DNA from: Monoplex corrugatus
Lineage: Eukaryota > Mollusca > Gastropoda > Littorinimorpha > Ranellidae
Length of the DNA stretch: 64,000 bases
Assembly (NCBI GenBank): GCA_030674185.1
Contig: CM060307.1
Location: 59,937,481-60,001,480 of the forward strand
Reading direction: 5' to 3'
Made by a program: the position numbers and the translations under genes. Shown here piece by piece: positions 1 to 12,525 of this stretch. The notes under the pieces are model-generated. The model ran no database searches, had not been told where the DNA came from, and saw only the letters and a list, made by a program, of their open reading frames with translations. The first letter of the stretch is position 1. Each line of letters begins with the position of its first letter.

Positions 1-329
1 AACAACAACAACAAAAAACAAACAAACAAAAAGCTATACGGAATTCCGTATATATACGGAAGGTCTCCCACCCATGTAATTTTAAAAAATGAAAAATTTT
101 GTCACATACCTACTGAAATGATCAGACTGATCAGTCTGGCACTGGCTTCCAACCTTGCAACTAATCTAACGGATTATTGAAATAAATAAGCCGATTAAGC
201 CATCCTGATTCAATCTATCATAACTGCACTTAGAATAAATGTCTAAAACGCACATCGGTGGCTAAGGTCATCACAAAAACACCAAACACAGTCTCATTTC
301 ATCCTAACCCGCAACATAAAAATGGCGAC
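1..329. other. no gene seen; short AAC/CAAA start
   Basis: The window opens with about 30 bases of AAC and CAAA repeats. The rest is AT-rich sequence with no recognisable coding or RNA feature. Confidence 0.5.
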
Positions 330-520
330 TGCGCGCTGCCCAGTTATTCTGGAGGCGTCAGCACTTCCAAAGGTCTCGTTCCTCTTCCCATTTCCCAGCG
401 TACAGGGTTTTACACAAGCTCAAAGAATCTGCAAGATAACACCAGGTAGACCTGGGTACAGCGGATTACGATACATGTACGAATTGTCAGAGTGTGATGC
501 ATCTGTCTTCGTTCCAGAAC
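330..520 (+). mobile_element. SINE family Y, partial copy 1
   Basis: This stretch aligns by eye to the body of the Y repeat seen at 10.5, 14.3 and 58.2 kb. Shared landmarks are a CTGCCCA block, a GTCATTCTGG-like block, a CAGCGTA..GGGTTT block, a CTCAAAGAATCTGC block and an AATTGTCAGAGTG..GATG end. The tRNA-like head is missing, so the copy is 5' truncated. Short open frames across it have no meaning. Confidence 0.5.
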
Positions 521-1125
521 TCTACCTTGAAGGTAACCTTCTCTATTTCAGTATTATCACCATCACGCCATCCATCATTCTATCATCTATTCTATGTCCA
601 TTATGATTATCAAGCATGTCTCATCCAACATGAGAAACACTGGACGATCAAAGACAAAAGAACGGGTTATTCAAACCACAAAGATACAAACAAACTCACT
701 GCCAACTATTAAATTAATTAAAAGTATACCTTCAGTACTTTCCCATCTGCGTACGCAGCGTTTCACTTTCGCGCGAGAATCGCCCGGAAATGAAGTTGAC
801 TTGCTTCGCAGAAGCGAGCCTGCTTCTATCGGATTGGCTCGTTGTTTCGAACTAGCCTATGTAATACTTGTTTTCTGCTTTGTGGTGTTTAGTTTTGAAG
901 TTAGGCAAGACCTGGGTAGATCTCATAGACACGAACAAACTTTCAGATGAATTTTTTTCGCAATCTTTCTCGTAATTTAAGCATTTTAACATCTTATATT
1001 TGACCGGTTATGCGTACTCATTTGATGCGTGTTGCACATTTACCAAGGGAGAACACTTTGCTCTCTTCACACGTACTAATAAGAGCGTTTTTTCCCCTTC
1101 GACTCTAAACGCTCACGGATCGCGC
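521..1125. other. unannotated AT-rich sequence
   Basis: No repeat family, RNA gene or convincing exon was seen. The 118-codon + strand frame at 594-950 has no recognisable domain and ordinary AT-rich composition, so it is not called. Confidence 0.4.
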
Positions 1126-1155
1126 AAAAAAAAAAAAAAAAAAAAAATGCAAGCT

Positions 1156-1210
<55 letters not shown>
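1126..1210. repeat. poly(A) followed by (TG)n
   Basis: A run of 22 A (1126-1147) is followed after ten bases by an uninterrupted TG dinucleotide tract from 1158 to 1210. The poly(A) may be an old retroposon tail, but no element body is recognisable to its left. Confidence 0.9.
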
Positions 1211-1211
<1 letters not shown>

Positions 1212-1672
1212 GTTGATAAGACACTGTCAACACTTAGAAAAGGGTTTTGATGAGACTCAAACCGGTTGCTGTAAGTTGCTACAAATTCAATAGTTGATGA
1301 TTTCACACATAACGTTATCGTTATCGTCAATATCACTGGAAATATAAATACAAAGAATCTTTCATTACAGTCTTCCCTAACGCAGGTAAACACAGACGTA
1401 TTCTGCAACATGTATTTGTGAATTATCTTCAGCAAAGCATACCACTTGGATTTTGTTCCCTGGCGTTAGAGCAATGAATTGCTGAAGGTAGGCTACAGAC
1501 GTCTATAATGTTCTTGATTTTCTGCTTTATTTTTGTATTTTTAAAATATTTTAATCCAATAATATCAATTTCTTACGACTAGTACAATTATCTAATGTAT
1601 GACGTTTATGTTCAATTACATTACGAATATATGTATTTTCTATTTTTTCATGGAATGCTTGTGTATCTGTTC

Positions 1673-1673
<1 letters not shown>
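1211..1673. other. unannotated sequence
   Basis: AT-rich sequence with no feature I can support. Confidence 0.4.
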
Positions 1674-1756
<83 letters not shown>

Positions 1757-1786
1757 AAGAGAAAGAGAGAGAGAGAGAAGAGAGAG

Positions 1787-1849
<63 letters not shown>
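1674..1849. repeat. compound microsatellite (GT)n(GA)n
   Basis: A pure GT tract to about 1747 passes directly into a GA tract with scattered single-base interruptions up to 1849. The Val-Cys and Arg-Glu open frames across it are artefacts. Confidence 0.95.
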
Positions 1850-1851
<2 letters not shown>

Positions 1852-1914
1852 ATTATTTTTAGCTACTTATGCGTGGATCTTTTCCAATTTTCGGTAAAAG
1901 ATGTGGGTTGTTTA

Positions 1915-2190
1915 GGAACCATCGACATTGAAAAACTTAACTGTGACATCAACATCAACTGGGAAGCCACTGCTAACACAGTAGAAGATGGTGACAATAG
2001 TGCAAGGCAAGGAACAATAACATTTGAACTGCGCTGGACAGCTGCTGTTCAGCAGGGCCGACGAAAGCTGAGCAGAGCCCAAGACTACAGGACTTGTTGA
2101 AATGCAGCGCTTGCGGAGGAAGATGTGCCTCCAGGATAGGTATCCCATGTATCCGACATGAAGACCAATACCAATCGATAAAACAGCAGT
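1915..2190 (+). pseudogene. LINE ORF2 C-terminal remnant
   Basis: The conceptual product carries an INWEATA stretch, then FELRW and GRRKLSRAQ, and after a frame change CSACGGRCASRIGI followed by IRH. This order (a Trp-containing linker, a basic segment, then a CxxC...SRIG...H zinc-finger-like tail) matches the extreme C terminus of many invertebrate endonuclease-reverse transcriptase LINEs. The TGA after codon RTC and the frame change show it is dead. No reverse transcriptase domain lies upstream, because the GA microsatellite begins there. This is a 5'-truncated fossil. The family match is from memory of the motif. Confidence 0.5.
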
Positions 2191-2687
<497 letters not shown>

Positions 2688-2749
2688 CAACATTACGATA
2701 AGCAAAAAGAATGTCGAGCCTTACTAACATACTGCTGGGCTGATTTTAA

Positions 2750-2815
2750 TTTATAATAATAATAATTACAATATTTATATAGCACAAAATCTTGATAAAA
2801 TCAAATCTAACGCGT
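2750..2815 (-). mobile_element. L2-like LINE 3' terminus only
   Basis: On the - strand this reads GATTTTATCAAGATTTTG, a TATATAAATATTGTAATT block and a (TTA)n tail. It is the same 3' end carried by the L2-like copies ending at 33780 (+) and 39190 (-). Only about 65 bp remain, so this is an extreme 5' truncation of the same family. No target duplication was identified. Confidence 0.7.
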
Positions 2816-2959
2816 CCATCCAGTTTTTATTATCAAAATCAATTGCTCCTGATAAATTCTTTCATTGATATGTTTCCAAAACAGCATCAAACACACTATT
2901 TTGAATTATGATTCGGATGAATTTAGATGTGTCCGAGATAAAAGAGTATTTATTTGTTG

Positions 2960-3175
2960 ATCTATTTGTTTATTAATGTATCAATTTTATTTATTATTGT
3001 CATTATTAATGTTACTATCATTAGTCATTATTATCTATGTTGTTGTTGTTATTCATTATTATTATCATTATTGTTATTTTTATTGTTATTTTAATTACTT
3101 TTTTGTTTTTGTTTTGTGTCTGCTTTTTGTTTTCTTATTGTTATTATTACTGTTGTTATTATTTGTATTAAACAA
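2960..3175. repeat. imperfect TTA/TTG trinucleotide-rich tract
   Basis: About 200 bp dominated by TTA, TTG and TTTTG triplets with many interruptions. It reads as poly-Leu/Tyr/Val, is not coding, and is probably a degenerate microsatellite. Confidence 0.7.
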
Positions 3176-3261
3176 TCAGCGATGTAAACATTGGACCACA
3201 TTTATCTGGGCATGATAAATCTAGGGGGTCGAAATTTGGAGTTCGGGAAGTGAGGTCAGAA

Positions 3262-3385
3262 TTTGTTCAAGAGGGATTTATCGCACTTGGACAATTCCAC
3301 ATGCACTCCACACAATGGATTTGCAGATGCCTTGAAGCCCACTGCGCAAGACCCTATACGCTGGCAAGGTAATGAAATGTTGATG
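3262..3385 (-). mobile_element. SINE family Y, partial copy 2
   Basis: On the - strand this matches the 3' half of Y: CTTGCCAGCG, a GGGTCTTGCGCA block, a GTGGAGTGCATGTGGAATTG block and a terminal GATAAATCCCTCTTGAA. The tRNA-like head is absent. Confidence 0.7.
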
Positions 3386-3609
3386 AATATATCATGTATA
3401 GTATACCAAATATACAATGTGTTCTGTAAATCCACTCCCTTCAAATGAGGCAATGGCTTTTCCTTGACTAAATTTCGCATGTATTTTCTCTGCATACTAC
3501 AAAATGAATACAGGAAATGCGCTCAGAACATAAATTCTCTTGAAATATTTACAGTTTATGTATACATAGGCTTTTACAATTATTTAATCGGCTCTCTCTT
3601 TCTCTCTCT

Positions 3610-3612
3610 GTA

Positions 3613-3682
<70 letters not shown>

Positions 3683-3699
3683 GTGTGTGTGTGTGTGTG

Positions 3700-3771
<72 letters not shown>

Positions 3772-3785
3772 TGTGTGTGTGTGTA
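3610..3785. repeat. (TG)n microsatellite with TTG/GGT slips
   Basis: A long TG tract broken by a few single-base insertions (TTG at about 3681 and 3700, GGT at about 3764). Confidence 0.97.
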
Positions 3786-4354
3786 CATCTACAGATATGG
3801 TTACTGCTGGTGTGTGTAATGAAATCAGCATCACTGATGTATGTGTGTTTGCTCTTCATCATTACATAAAATGAATGTATTTAGTAGAGGTTATGCGCAA
3901 ACTTACGCCTACTCATATTTCGGTTCATGTGTAATGAAATTATTGTTATACGAAATGTGTGTTAAATAAATAGCGCTTATGCGTAAACTCGTGCATTTCC
4001 AATATTGTGGCGAGCAGGTGTTCAATAGCAAGTCCCTTTACTACTGTAGTTTATTATGTATATTTTGTTTTTTGTTTAGCTTTAGATCAAGTTGATTTTA
4101 GCACGACAGCCCTGGAAAACTGACCAAATAATACTGTACCGTACCGAGATCTTCAGTGTTGGAAATATAGATCCATCAGTCAATTAATTTCTTTGGTATT
4201 CTTTATAAGTGGAAACTGAAACAGAAGAGGGGGGAAAAAGGAAGAAAGTTTACAAAACAGACAACTTGTATAGGCCTATTCGCTAGTTGTCATCGATGAC
4301 ATTACCAATTGAAGACTGCATTGCAAGATGAAATATCAAGTTTAATATTTATTC
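3786..4354. other. unannotated sequence
   Basis: AT-rich. No domain, RNA gene or repeat family was recognised. Confidence 0.4.
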
Positions 4355-4652
4355 AAGAGGGAAACATCACACTCGGACAATTCCATATCCGCTCCAGCCA
4401 ATCTGCCGTCTGTTAATTGAGACTGCTTGAGCCTGCGCAAAACCATATGCGCTGGCAAAGGCTTCAAATGGAAAGCGGAATGCGGAGGAACAGGACCTAT
4501 GGAATACTAAACTGATACTATCAGAACGATTAGCGCGTTAAAATGGGCAGTACACAGGCCATGTTTTATGTTGCGGACTGGGATTGAGTTCGATATATGA
4601 TATCTTGAGTCTATGGCTGTCTTACAAGAGCCAGCCAGCCCGCTGTGATATC
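4355..4652 (-). mobile_element. SINE family Y, near-full copy 3
   Basis: Read on the - strand, it starts with a degenerate tRNA-like head (GCGGGCTGGCTGGCTC, then a GAACTCAATCCCAG-type B-box region). The body follows (ACATGGCC..GTACTGCCCA, CCAGCGCATATGG, GCGCAGGCTCAAGCAG) and ends GTGATGTTTCCCTCTTGAAT. The layout matches the better preserved copy at 58183-58468. Pol III promoter boxes are mutated. Confidence 0.7.
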
Positions 4653-6057
4653 TCATCATATCATCAACTTTCATCATCGCACAAATCTGTCATCTCTTTC
4701 CCAACATCGCTGGGGTGTTATCTCCGTCGGGTATATCATGTGAGATAGGGTGACCTAAAATCTAAGATAAACGGAAACGAAATGGAACTGCGCTGCAGTG
4801 TTATGACTTACTTTATGATCAATAACAAATGTACAAAAAGAAAGAAAAGCTGAAGGGGAAAAAATGTAAATGTCCCAGTTCAAAACAGCGCTAAACACGA
4901 GTTCTACACAGAAAGAAGCGATTGTCACTTGCTTTGGGAGCATACAGGCGTCCTTTTGAAGGACCTAGACACTGACGGAGCACTCTAAGAGGGTCATCCA
5001 AGACCTTCCTTGCTCCCTAACCTCAGCTTGTATTTTTATCTCCCACTGACTGAAAAGTTACTGTTTGGTTCGTGTTTTCAGACCGCACAGATAATTCTGT
5101 CGATTAAAACTATCCTTTTTGTTTGTTTGTTTGTTTGTTTGCTTGCTTGCTTGCGTGCTTGCCTCTCTTTGTGTTTTTCGGTTTGTTTGTTCTTATCCTT
5201 GCAAAAGAAAGAACCATATTTTCCTTCTCTTGGAGATGAGGATATGTTCCTGAGCTGAGTCTACTCTCTTCAATAATGATGCCCTTGCAATCATTTACTT
5301 GTCATAGTTTCAGTTCTTTTTATTCCACGAATATAATCAACAGTATCTCGCTTGTTTGTCAATGGAAGTTGACAAAATATAGATTATACATTATAAGTTA
5401 ATGTGGGAGTTGTTACAGCTCCAAGAGAGGGAAAGCAGAGTTGTCTCCTTTGCAAATGGTACGAACAGACAGAAAGACAAAAAACAAGCAGGTAAAATAG
5501 ACCTTTTACTCGACAGAATAAATTGTCTGGTAAAAAATATATAACAAAACAGATACCTTAAAGGAAGACAACGCTGTTCAAGTATAAATAGACAGATAGA
5601 TAGATAGATACATAGATAGATGACAAGAAAGCAATCAACCAACCAAATAACTAAACAAACATAAACAAAAACAAAACAAAAAGGAAAACAAAAAAGAATG
5701 CAAGGGTTGGGGAGCAGCTTAGGTGACCCTCCCAGGGCGCATTTTTATATTGGTAAATTAAAATCAAGTATAATGTACAATCTCAGTTGAACAAAGTTCA
5801 AACAAACACGGTTAATATTGGGTCCGCTGTCGTTAAAAACGTAGGCGAAATAAAATCAAGTAGCCTACTTATAACTTGGCTATTAAATTAACTGATTTAG
5901 ATCAAATATAAATATCTTTGACGGTATTAGGAAATTAATAGCTGGAAAATCTCTATCAAGGTCAATTGTCTTGCGGGTGTTAGGAAAATAATTGTTGAAC
6001 AATTCACTAAGATCAACTGCCTTGTTTCAGTTTATCAATGTCATACTCATCATCACC
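4653..6057. other. unannotated; two short tetranucleotide arrays
   Basis: No gene was seen. A tetranucleotide array at 5117-5162 changes from TTTG units to CTTG units along its length. A GATA array lies at about 5588-5622. The 82- to 83-codon frames here are driven by these arrays. Confidence 0.5.
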
Positions 6058-6140
6058 ACCATCAACATTGTCATTATTGTAATTTCTGTCATCATCATCA
6101 TCGTCGTCGTCGTCATTATCATCATTATTGTTATCATTTT
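6058..6140. repeat. ATC/GTC trinucleotide tract
   Basis: Imperfect ATC, ATT and CGT triplets. It directly follows the 3' end of the SINE S copy on the - strand, so it may have grown from that element's tail. Confidence 0.7.
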
Positions 6141-6154
6141 CGGGTAAGTCTTGC

Positions 6155-6460
6155 ATGGAATATATTAACAGACGGCATATCGTCAGCGTGCATGCTAGGT
6201 ATTTCATATTTCCATAAACAACTGGACTCTGACATAACTGACAGAATCTTTAACATGCATATTTTGATGTTCACCGTCCACATACGAACGAAGGGGATTC
6301 ATGCACTAACTTGTCTGCACACATGTTGATCTGGGAGATCAGAAAATCTCCACTCTTTATCCGCTAGGCAGGGGAATCCAGGCAGGATCGAATCCAGACC
6401 TTCCGACTGGAAGTATGACGTTTTACCCCCCTGGCTGTCACGTCCTCCATCCAAATATTG
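6155..6460 (-). mobile_element. SINE family S, copy 1
   Basis: On the - strand a tRNA-like head carries a good B box (GGATTCGATCC). The conserved S body follows: GATCTCCCAGATCAACATGT, GTGCAGACAAGTTAGTGCAT, CCCCTTCGTTCGTATG, GCATGTTAAAGATTCTGT, TATGTCAGAGTCCAGT and TTTATGGAAA. The same block order occurs in copies at 48.3 and 54.8 kb. The A box is degenerate, so present-day pol III transcription is doubtful. Confidence 0.75.
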
Positions 6461-6525
6461 AGTAGTGTCTGTTCGGACCTTATGCCTGTGGGACCACGCA
6501 TAAGATTGTGAAATAGTATGGTCTA

Positions 6526-7118
6526 GATGTTTGTAAACACCTCTGTGGGGATGCAGGGAGCTCTTTCAATATAAGTGATATCCCCACCGTCTAGAACTTC
6601 TGTGTGAGAAATGAGTTCTCCACCTTCTGGAAATTCTGTGCTAGAAATGTCCTCTTTTTCTTTCACTCTAGATCTATGTGTTTTTGCCTTGTTCCTTTGC
6701 TTTCTGTCATTTCTTCCTATCATTTTCTGCATTGCCGGTCCATTCACCTGCAAATATTCTATAAAACCATAGAAACTTTCTATCAGAGTTGATATTTACC
6801 ACATGTACTAACTGCATTTTTGGCTCTAAGGAAATGTGGTGCGTAGAAGAAATTTCAGGTAATTTAGGCCAGCTTTTATATATTATGTTTTAGTGTATTT
6901 AGTTATGTTTATGTATTTTTTCAACCTCAATGGTGATACATTTGGCTGAATGGTCAACACCAGACACATATCCTTATACTATTTGCGCGAATGCATTGAT
7001 ATGTGTACTTAATTTTCTTTTCCAGCTTTTTTTCGGGATCAACGAGGTATTGTATGTTCTGAGATGGTTATAGCCCTGAGATGGCTCTGACAAGCCGGCT
7101 GAGCTTCAAACAATAACA
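6526..7118 (-). mobile_element. repeat X, copy 1
   Basis: A full-length copy of a ~580-bp dispersed repeat. On the - strand it runs from a TATTGTTATTGTTTGAAGC-type start through GAGCCATCTCAGGGCTATAA, AAGTACACATATCAATGCAT and CAGGTGAATGGACC to AAAGAGCTCCCTGCATCCCC. I do not recognise the family. It has no reverse transcriptase, transposase or clear pol III boxes. A frame near the right end, also present in other copies, stays open. This copy has a small internal duplication of the TTCTGG/CTAGAA segment at about 6585-6640. Confidence 0.75.
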
Positions 7119-8065
7119 ATAGTAATTGTAATGTTTGTAAACATCCGTCGATAAATGACCGAGGATTCCTCGCAGACACTTACACATACGTTTTGACTAG
7201 ATGTGACCTTGAACGCTATCTATACCAATGAAATTTGCAGATACACATTTATACCCAAATATGGTAAAAAAAAAAAAAAAATAAATAAAAAGCTGTTAGC
7301 CGATATATTGGATGAACCTGGTCCATACTACTGAATTTGCCACTGGTGGTTAAAAAGGACGTAGAAATCAAATTCGTTGAAAACCCACCCACAAACGGTT
7401 CAGAAATATTCACACAAACACACACAAACGCGTGCGCGTACACACACACACACATACACACACGCACACATACACACACGCACACATACACACACACTGA
7501 AATACATTCTAACACATATACTGACACACATAAACACAAACACTAACACACACACACGCAGACACACACAGGTTCTGTAATACTAAGCGTAGGTCTAAAA
7601 ATCTTCATGCAAAAATTGTTGGTACAATTTGTTGCACACACTCGTCAGTTATTTCTTGCACACAAACCGTCGACGTCACACTAGGACTAAAGTGTAATCA
7701 TCTTAAAGCTGTGGAAGCTGGTGGATAGATTGGGGATTGATAAGATTTACAGTACGTCAGTGGGGATACTTTTATTTTATTTTATTACAAACCATTTTTT
7801 TAAGACATAATAATTCATTAAACGCTGCTGGGTCTGTAGTTTCCAGACAGTTTAACCAAAGATATCGCTTCTTTGAACTGAGCCGAAAAACGGCACATTT
7901 CAAACTTACAAATTACAAATAATGGTTTTGCAATGATAATTTAATCACACGTCTCTCCACCACCCCCAGTCGCTCCACTCCCACATACTTCTCTTTTTGT
8001 TTGTTACTTTAAATTTCTTTTATTTTTCCCAACGCCAACATTCGAATCTCTTCATATGCAGCACT

Positions 8066-8068
<3 letters not shown>
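7119..8068. other. unannotated; CA-rich tract 7405-7572
   Basis: The only structure is an impure CA/CATA/CACG tract of about 170 bp at 7405-7572 and a short A run at 7266-7280. Open frames here are reads through the CA tract. Confidence 0.5.
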
Positions 8069-8119
<51 letters not shown>

Positions 8120-8252
8120 AGAGGGGAGAGAGAGAGCTAATCAGCATGTTAAGAAAAAAAACAACGAATAAGCCTAAGCCCGTCTAAACTAGCGGCTCTA
8201 AACTAGAGACACTTCATCTTCTACACACACCACACACACACACACACACACG
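8069..8252. repeat. (GA)n then (CA)n microsatellites
   Basis: GA repeats run 8069-8137 with a few interruptions. A short CA tract lies at 8223-8252. Confidence 0.93.
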
Positions 8253-10529
8253 CCGTGTGACACCCCAAGCCGGGGTTATCTCGAGACAACCCCATGATTT
8301 GCCTTGACCTTCGAACCCCTTTCCTGTCTCCCCTTTCCTCTGCCTGCCAGCTCCCACACCACCGCCACCATTCTCTCCCGTCTATAGTCTGTTTCACAAA
8401 GCTTGTATCGTCTGGTCGCTATGCATTTCCCAGGGTGTTGGTTATGTTCCAGCCAAGGCAGCGATCACCCTTTCTTCCTCAAATACTCCCAAGTCCCTAA
8501 GCCTTTTGCTCTCCATTCAAAACTCTTCAACGAGCTATTCTCCTATCCCCCTTCTTCTGTTTTTAACTCACGTTGTTGTGAGAGCAACCCCCGGGCACGA
8601 ATCGTTGACAGTGATCAATGAGCGGGGAACGGCTTGATATCTGAGGCCTTGCCAGGGATGCAAAAGAAAAAAAAAACAAAAAAAAACTATTGAGACCAGT
8701 TTCCTATCGTTCCCATCTTGTCGTTCTAAGGTTTCATTGGCATTATCAGATTTTATGTCATATGATCTTTTCTTTTTATATTCATCTGCCAAGTGTCTTT
8801 GGGCTGCTGCGCTCTGCCATTAAATTTATCCGAGAAGGAATAAAACGCACATCGGCTGTAGGAACGAACTTTGAAAGTAGGCTATCGGATACATTACATG
8901 GTTTCGATCCTGTCACATCATGTCATAGCTGAGAGACACATCTCATCGACGCTGATGTTTTTAAACGCAGGGATTTCTTGCTTACTGTATTGCAATGGCA
9001 CCCCATTTTCAGCCATTTCTGCCACATCTTCAGGAGGTCTATTTTTTCGCCTATACGATCCTTTTCAAAATGGCGACCGTCTGTGTTGCGATTCTAGCTT
9101 AAAGATTTCGCCCCCTTCGTACCAATTTCCACATTGGATGCAAGAAAAGAGGGCTGGCCGCCTGATCTATTGTACGCACACCTACATCTAGAATAATGAT
9201 GGTGGGATTCGGAGCTTTCAAGGGGTGAATTCACACGTTCTACTGCGATGGTCGTTTTTTGTTTTTCCAATTATTACATTTTATTTAAATTTCACTCTTG
9301 GCTAAATGGGAGGATTGGGATAGGACAGTTCAGGGACGGTGGTGAGGTGGCGGAGGATGAGATATCGGTCATACCAAAGACAAAGACCATCAGTCATGTT
9401 CTATGTCTTTGATCATGCTTAACACGACAAAGCCTCTGTGGACAGCGACATGGCAGGTCGAGGGAACTGGTTTGTAATCTTTTCACTCCCGCACCTATCC
9501 ACCAGCTTCCTGCAGAAACAATGCAAGTGGCAAGAAATGAATGTATATATCAACATTATCTCAGCTTTTATCAACTGGATATAATATTTTTGATTCCTCG
9601 CTGTCAATGCTGTCGGCAAGCAAGCGCACACTCATTACCCGACATTTGCCCATCTCGTGTTATTAATGCTGTTAGATAACCTGTCAATTTAGCCACAACG
9701 CCGAGTATTTCAAAATATGTCATAGACTTGATGGGAGAAGTTCAGTGGCGGAGCACAGAACGCTGCAGCATACAAACCTCCTCCACTTTTTTCCTCCTCC
9801 CTCTGTGAACTTTACTGAGCTCTCTCTCTCTCTCTCTCTTTCTCTAAATATTTCAGAAAGGCTTTGTGAGGCGGGGCTTAACTTCTGGGCTCTCCCCCCA
9901 CCCCTTCCAGTCACTGGCAAGGAGCCCGGACCGTGAGTCAGCCAAGCGGTGAACGAGTCCCTGGTAAAAACGGCATTGGCTGCCGACAAGGAGGGGGTAG
10001 GGTGGGGGCAGAAAGCAAACGCTTCATGGCAACGTCAGCGGGTGGGTTATTATAGCGCGGGAAGCACTGGCAGCTATTTCAGCCGTCTTCTTCGTCGTGG
10101 CACCAGACCTGTCAGCACACGCCCCGCGCCTTTTTAGCGATTCATACACCGTGCAAAGAAAGGACTGCATACAAGTCTGTCCCAACTGTAAACGGTAAAG
10201 TTTGTCCATAGGTGAGTGAGACTGGCCAAATAGAGAGCTAAACTTCTCTGGAAGTACGCATTATGAGGGTGATGCCCATCCCCATTCCCTCGTTTTATTT
10301 TTTCCCGAGCAGTCAGATACCCATTTACAGCTAGGTTGACTGAAGGCCACAGGCAAAAAAGTTTTTCTAACGCCAGACTCGAACCCATGCAGAGGACGGG
10401 AGCTCTGTCCCTATGTCACTCAGGCCTTGCAACTATCACAACGGCGCTGTGATTGTTGTAATGAATGTGTCATCTAAGTTTCAGCAGGCTGTCGGTTCTG
10501 TCCTTTCTGCTCATCATTCTGTCCTACGA
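8253..10529. other. unannotated; GC-richer stretch 9720-10140
   Basis: No exon or known repeat was recognised. The part from about 9720 to 10140 is richer in G, C and CpG than its surroundings, contains a CT tract (9822-9844), and has a TTATTATAGCGCGGG motif near 10050 that could pass for a TATA-like element. That would fit a promoter, but there is no downstream coding exon to support one. Confidence 0.35.
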
Positions 10530-10800
10530 TCTCTTTCGCTCGGACCCTGGATCTGATATTTCGAGTTCTATCTCAGCCTCCAACATAAAAAGTGGCCTGT
10601 TCACTGCCCACTTTATTTCTCCGGTCATTCTGGTGATGTCAGCGATTTGCTAAAGGTTCTTCTCCTCACATTTCTCTTCCATTTTGAAGACCTTGCCATG
10701 GAATTTTGCGCACGCTCAAGGAGTCTGCCGGATTATCACTGGAAAATTTGGCCGGTGCGCATACATTGAATTATCCGAGCGAGGTGACTGCTTCAGATTT
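10530..10800 (+). mobile_element. SINE family Y, copy 4
   Basis: Carries the B-box-like TTCGAGTTCTATCTCAGCC, then the Y body: CTGTTCACTGCCCACTT, GGTCATTCTGGTGATGTCAG, AAGACCTTGCCATGG, GCGCACGCTCAAGGAGTCTG and GAATTATCCGAGCGAGGTGA. The first part of the tRNA-like head is diverged. Confidence 0.75.
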
Positions 10801-10805
10801 GTTCA

Positions 10806-10990
10806 CTTGGTTAATGTCAGCTTAGTGTGTCATAGCTTCCGACCTCCCCCCCCCCCCCCCTCCGACTTGCCAGCGCATAAGGTTTTGTGCACGCTCAAGG
10901 AGTTTTCAGATATTTGCTAGTAGAACGGGATAGAGCGCATGTGGAATTGTCCAAATGCGATGAATGCCGTCCGAACAAGCTCAAAACTAG
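10806..10990 (+). mobile_element. SINE family Y, copy 5 with C tract
   Basis: A second Y body directly downstream of copy 4, in the same orientation. It lacks the head and starts near GTTAATGTCAGC. A run of about 14 C sits at 10848-10861, where Y has a C/T-rich segment. The copy continues with CTTGCCAGCGCATAAGG and TGCACGCTCAAGGAG, ending near GAATTGTCCAAATGCGATGA. Confidence 0.7.
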
Positions 10991-11964
10991 GCTACAAACT
11001 TTAAGAGCGTCATTCCCTTCCACCTCACAGCCGTCCATAGCTGTCCTCATTTCTTCGCTCAAATTTCATGATATTCAACATCTGTTGCTCCTTTGTTCAT
11101 AAATGAAACGATCCATATTATTATGCATGTCTCGCGTGCACATACACGCATGTAAGCGCGCGCGTTCACGCACACTCACACACGGTAACACTCAAGCGCG
11201 CAAACATACTCACACTTGAACATACTGCAGCGCGTGCACACACATACACACGCACGCACGCATACCTTTACGCAATAGTTCTGATTTACACATGTGCGCA
11301 CATACGCTTAAAAGACCAATGCTTATTACTTGACATCGGTCCACGTTAATCACGACATTAAATATCGTTTTTTACTCTCAGTCGACAGATGGCAAAAGCG
11401 GATTTTAGGTATCTACAACACATGGTGAATTTTCTCACGAGTTCGAAAGACAGATGGCATGGCAGATAAAGATAAATGTAAACCATACACACACGCGCAC
11501 ACACACACACACACGCACGCACGCACATACACACTCACACACGCATGCTCGATTATAACAATTTTATTTGAAGTATCTAAACAATCGGGCCAAATCAGTT
11601 TCACCAAATTCTGACTTAAAAACAAAACAAGCAAACAAACAAACAAACAAACAAACAAAAAACAAAAACAACAACAACAACAACAAAAACCTCTTGAAAG
11701 CAAAATATACGAAATGAACACAAGAACGCGTATTTCACTGACGAAAGAAAAGTGGCAAATTTTCAGCCATCCCGGTATTTGTCAAGCGTACAACAACAAA
11801 GTCAATCTAACAAGTTCCTTTCTTATTAAAAAGAATACTACAGAAAATTCCAATTGTGTGCTTTTTAAGGTCAATGTAATTTTACACAAGCTTCATTTGA
11901 AATATAACCTGATGTAACGTGAATTGACGACAATGATAGACTGCAACAAAAGCGAAAAGAAATT
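10991..11964. other. unannotated; CA/CG and CAAA tracts
   Basis: Impure CA/CG alternating tracts occur at about 11130-11300 and 11485-11545. CAAA and CAA arrays occur at about 11627-11690. No gene was seen. Confidence 0.5.
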
Positions 11965-12200
11965 TAAAATAAGTTCAGAGGTTCCTGAGAAAGTGCTATT
12001 CACAGACCTTCGGCAAACAGTGCTGATATGGGGCTTTTTTTTTTTTATTATCTGTCATCTTGACTTAAGGGCTCTTCTTTCTAAACTTATACTTTCGCCA
12101 CTTCTCAAAGATCCACCCCTTTGACCAAAATTAAGTAAAGATCCACAGACAGAGAGCTGAGAAAAGCATGTTCATACACTTTTGTTACAGACACATACAC
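11965..12200 (+). repeat. repeat Z, copy 1
   Basis: Aligns by eye with 36500-36756. Shared blocks in order are GAGAAAGTGCT.TTCA, CCTTC..CAAACAGTGCTGAT, a T-rich spacer, ACTTTCGCCACT, ACCAAAA.T.A.GTAAAGAT, AGAGAGCTGAGAAAAG and GTTCATACACTTTTGTTACAG. The family is unknown and has no coding capacity. Confidence 0.6.
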
Positions 12201-12295
12201 TCCTTCTGCGGGTCAATATCAACAATCTCTCTTTTTAAAATACTGAGATTAAAGGGGAAAAAAACGAACGAACAAACAAACACACAAAAACAAAC

Positions 12296-12356
12296 AACGA
12301 AACAGAGACAGAGACAGAGACAGACAGACAGACAGACAGAGAGAGAGAGAGAGAGA

Positions 12357-12413
<57 letters not shown>
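12296..12413. repeat. CAGA/GA compound microsatellite
   Basis: CAGAGA and CAGA units pass into a GA tract with two AGAAG/GGAG interruptions. Confidence 0.95.
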
Positions 12414-12525
12414 TCACCAAAGAAATTATCAAGCTTATCAAGATAGAAGGATGGACAGCAAATCAAATTCACACCCCTTTTGCAAATCCGTACCGGATTT
12501 TTGCCGAATCGATTGAACTGGGTAT

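Noticed and set aside
594..950. 118-codon frame near the left edge
   Set aside because: No domain and ordinary AT-rich composition; probably chance.
9720..10140. Promoter and first exon in a GC-rich stretch
   Set aside because: Only composition and a weak TATA-like motif support it; there is no coding exon or splice pair.
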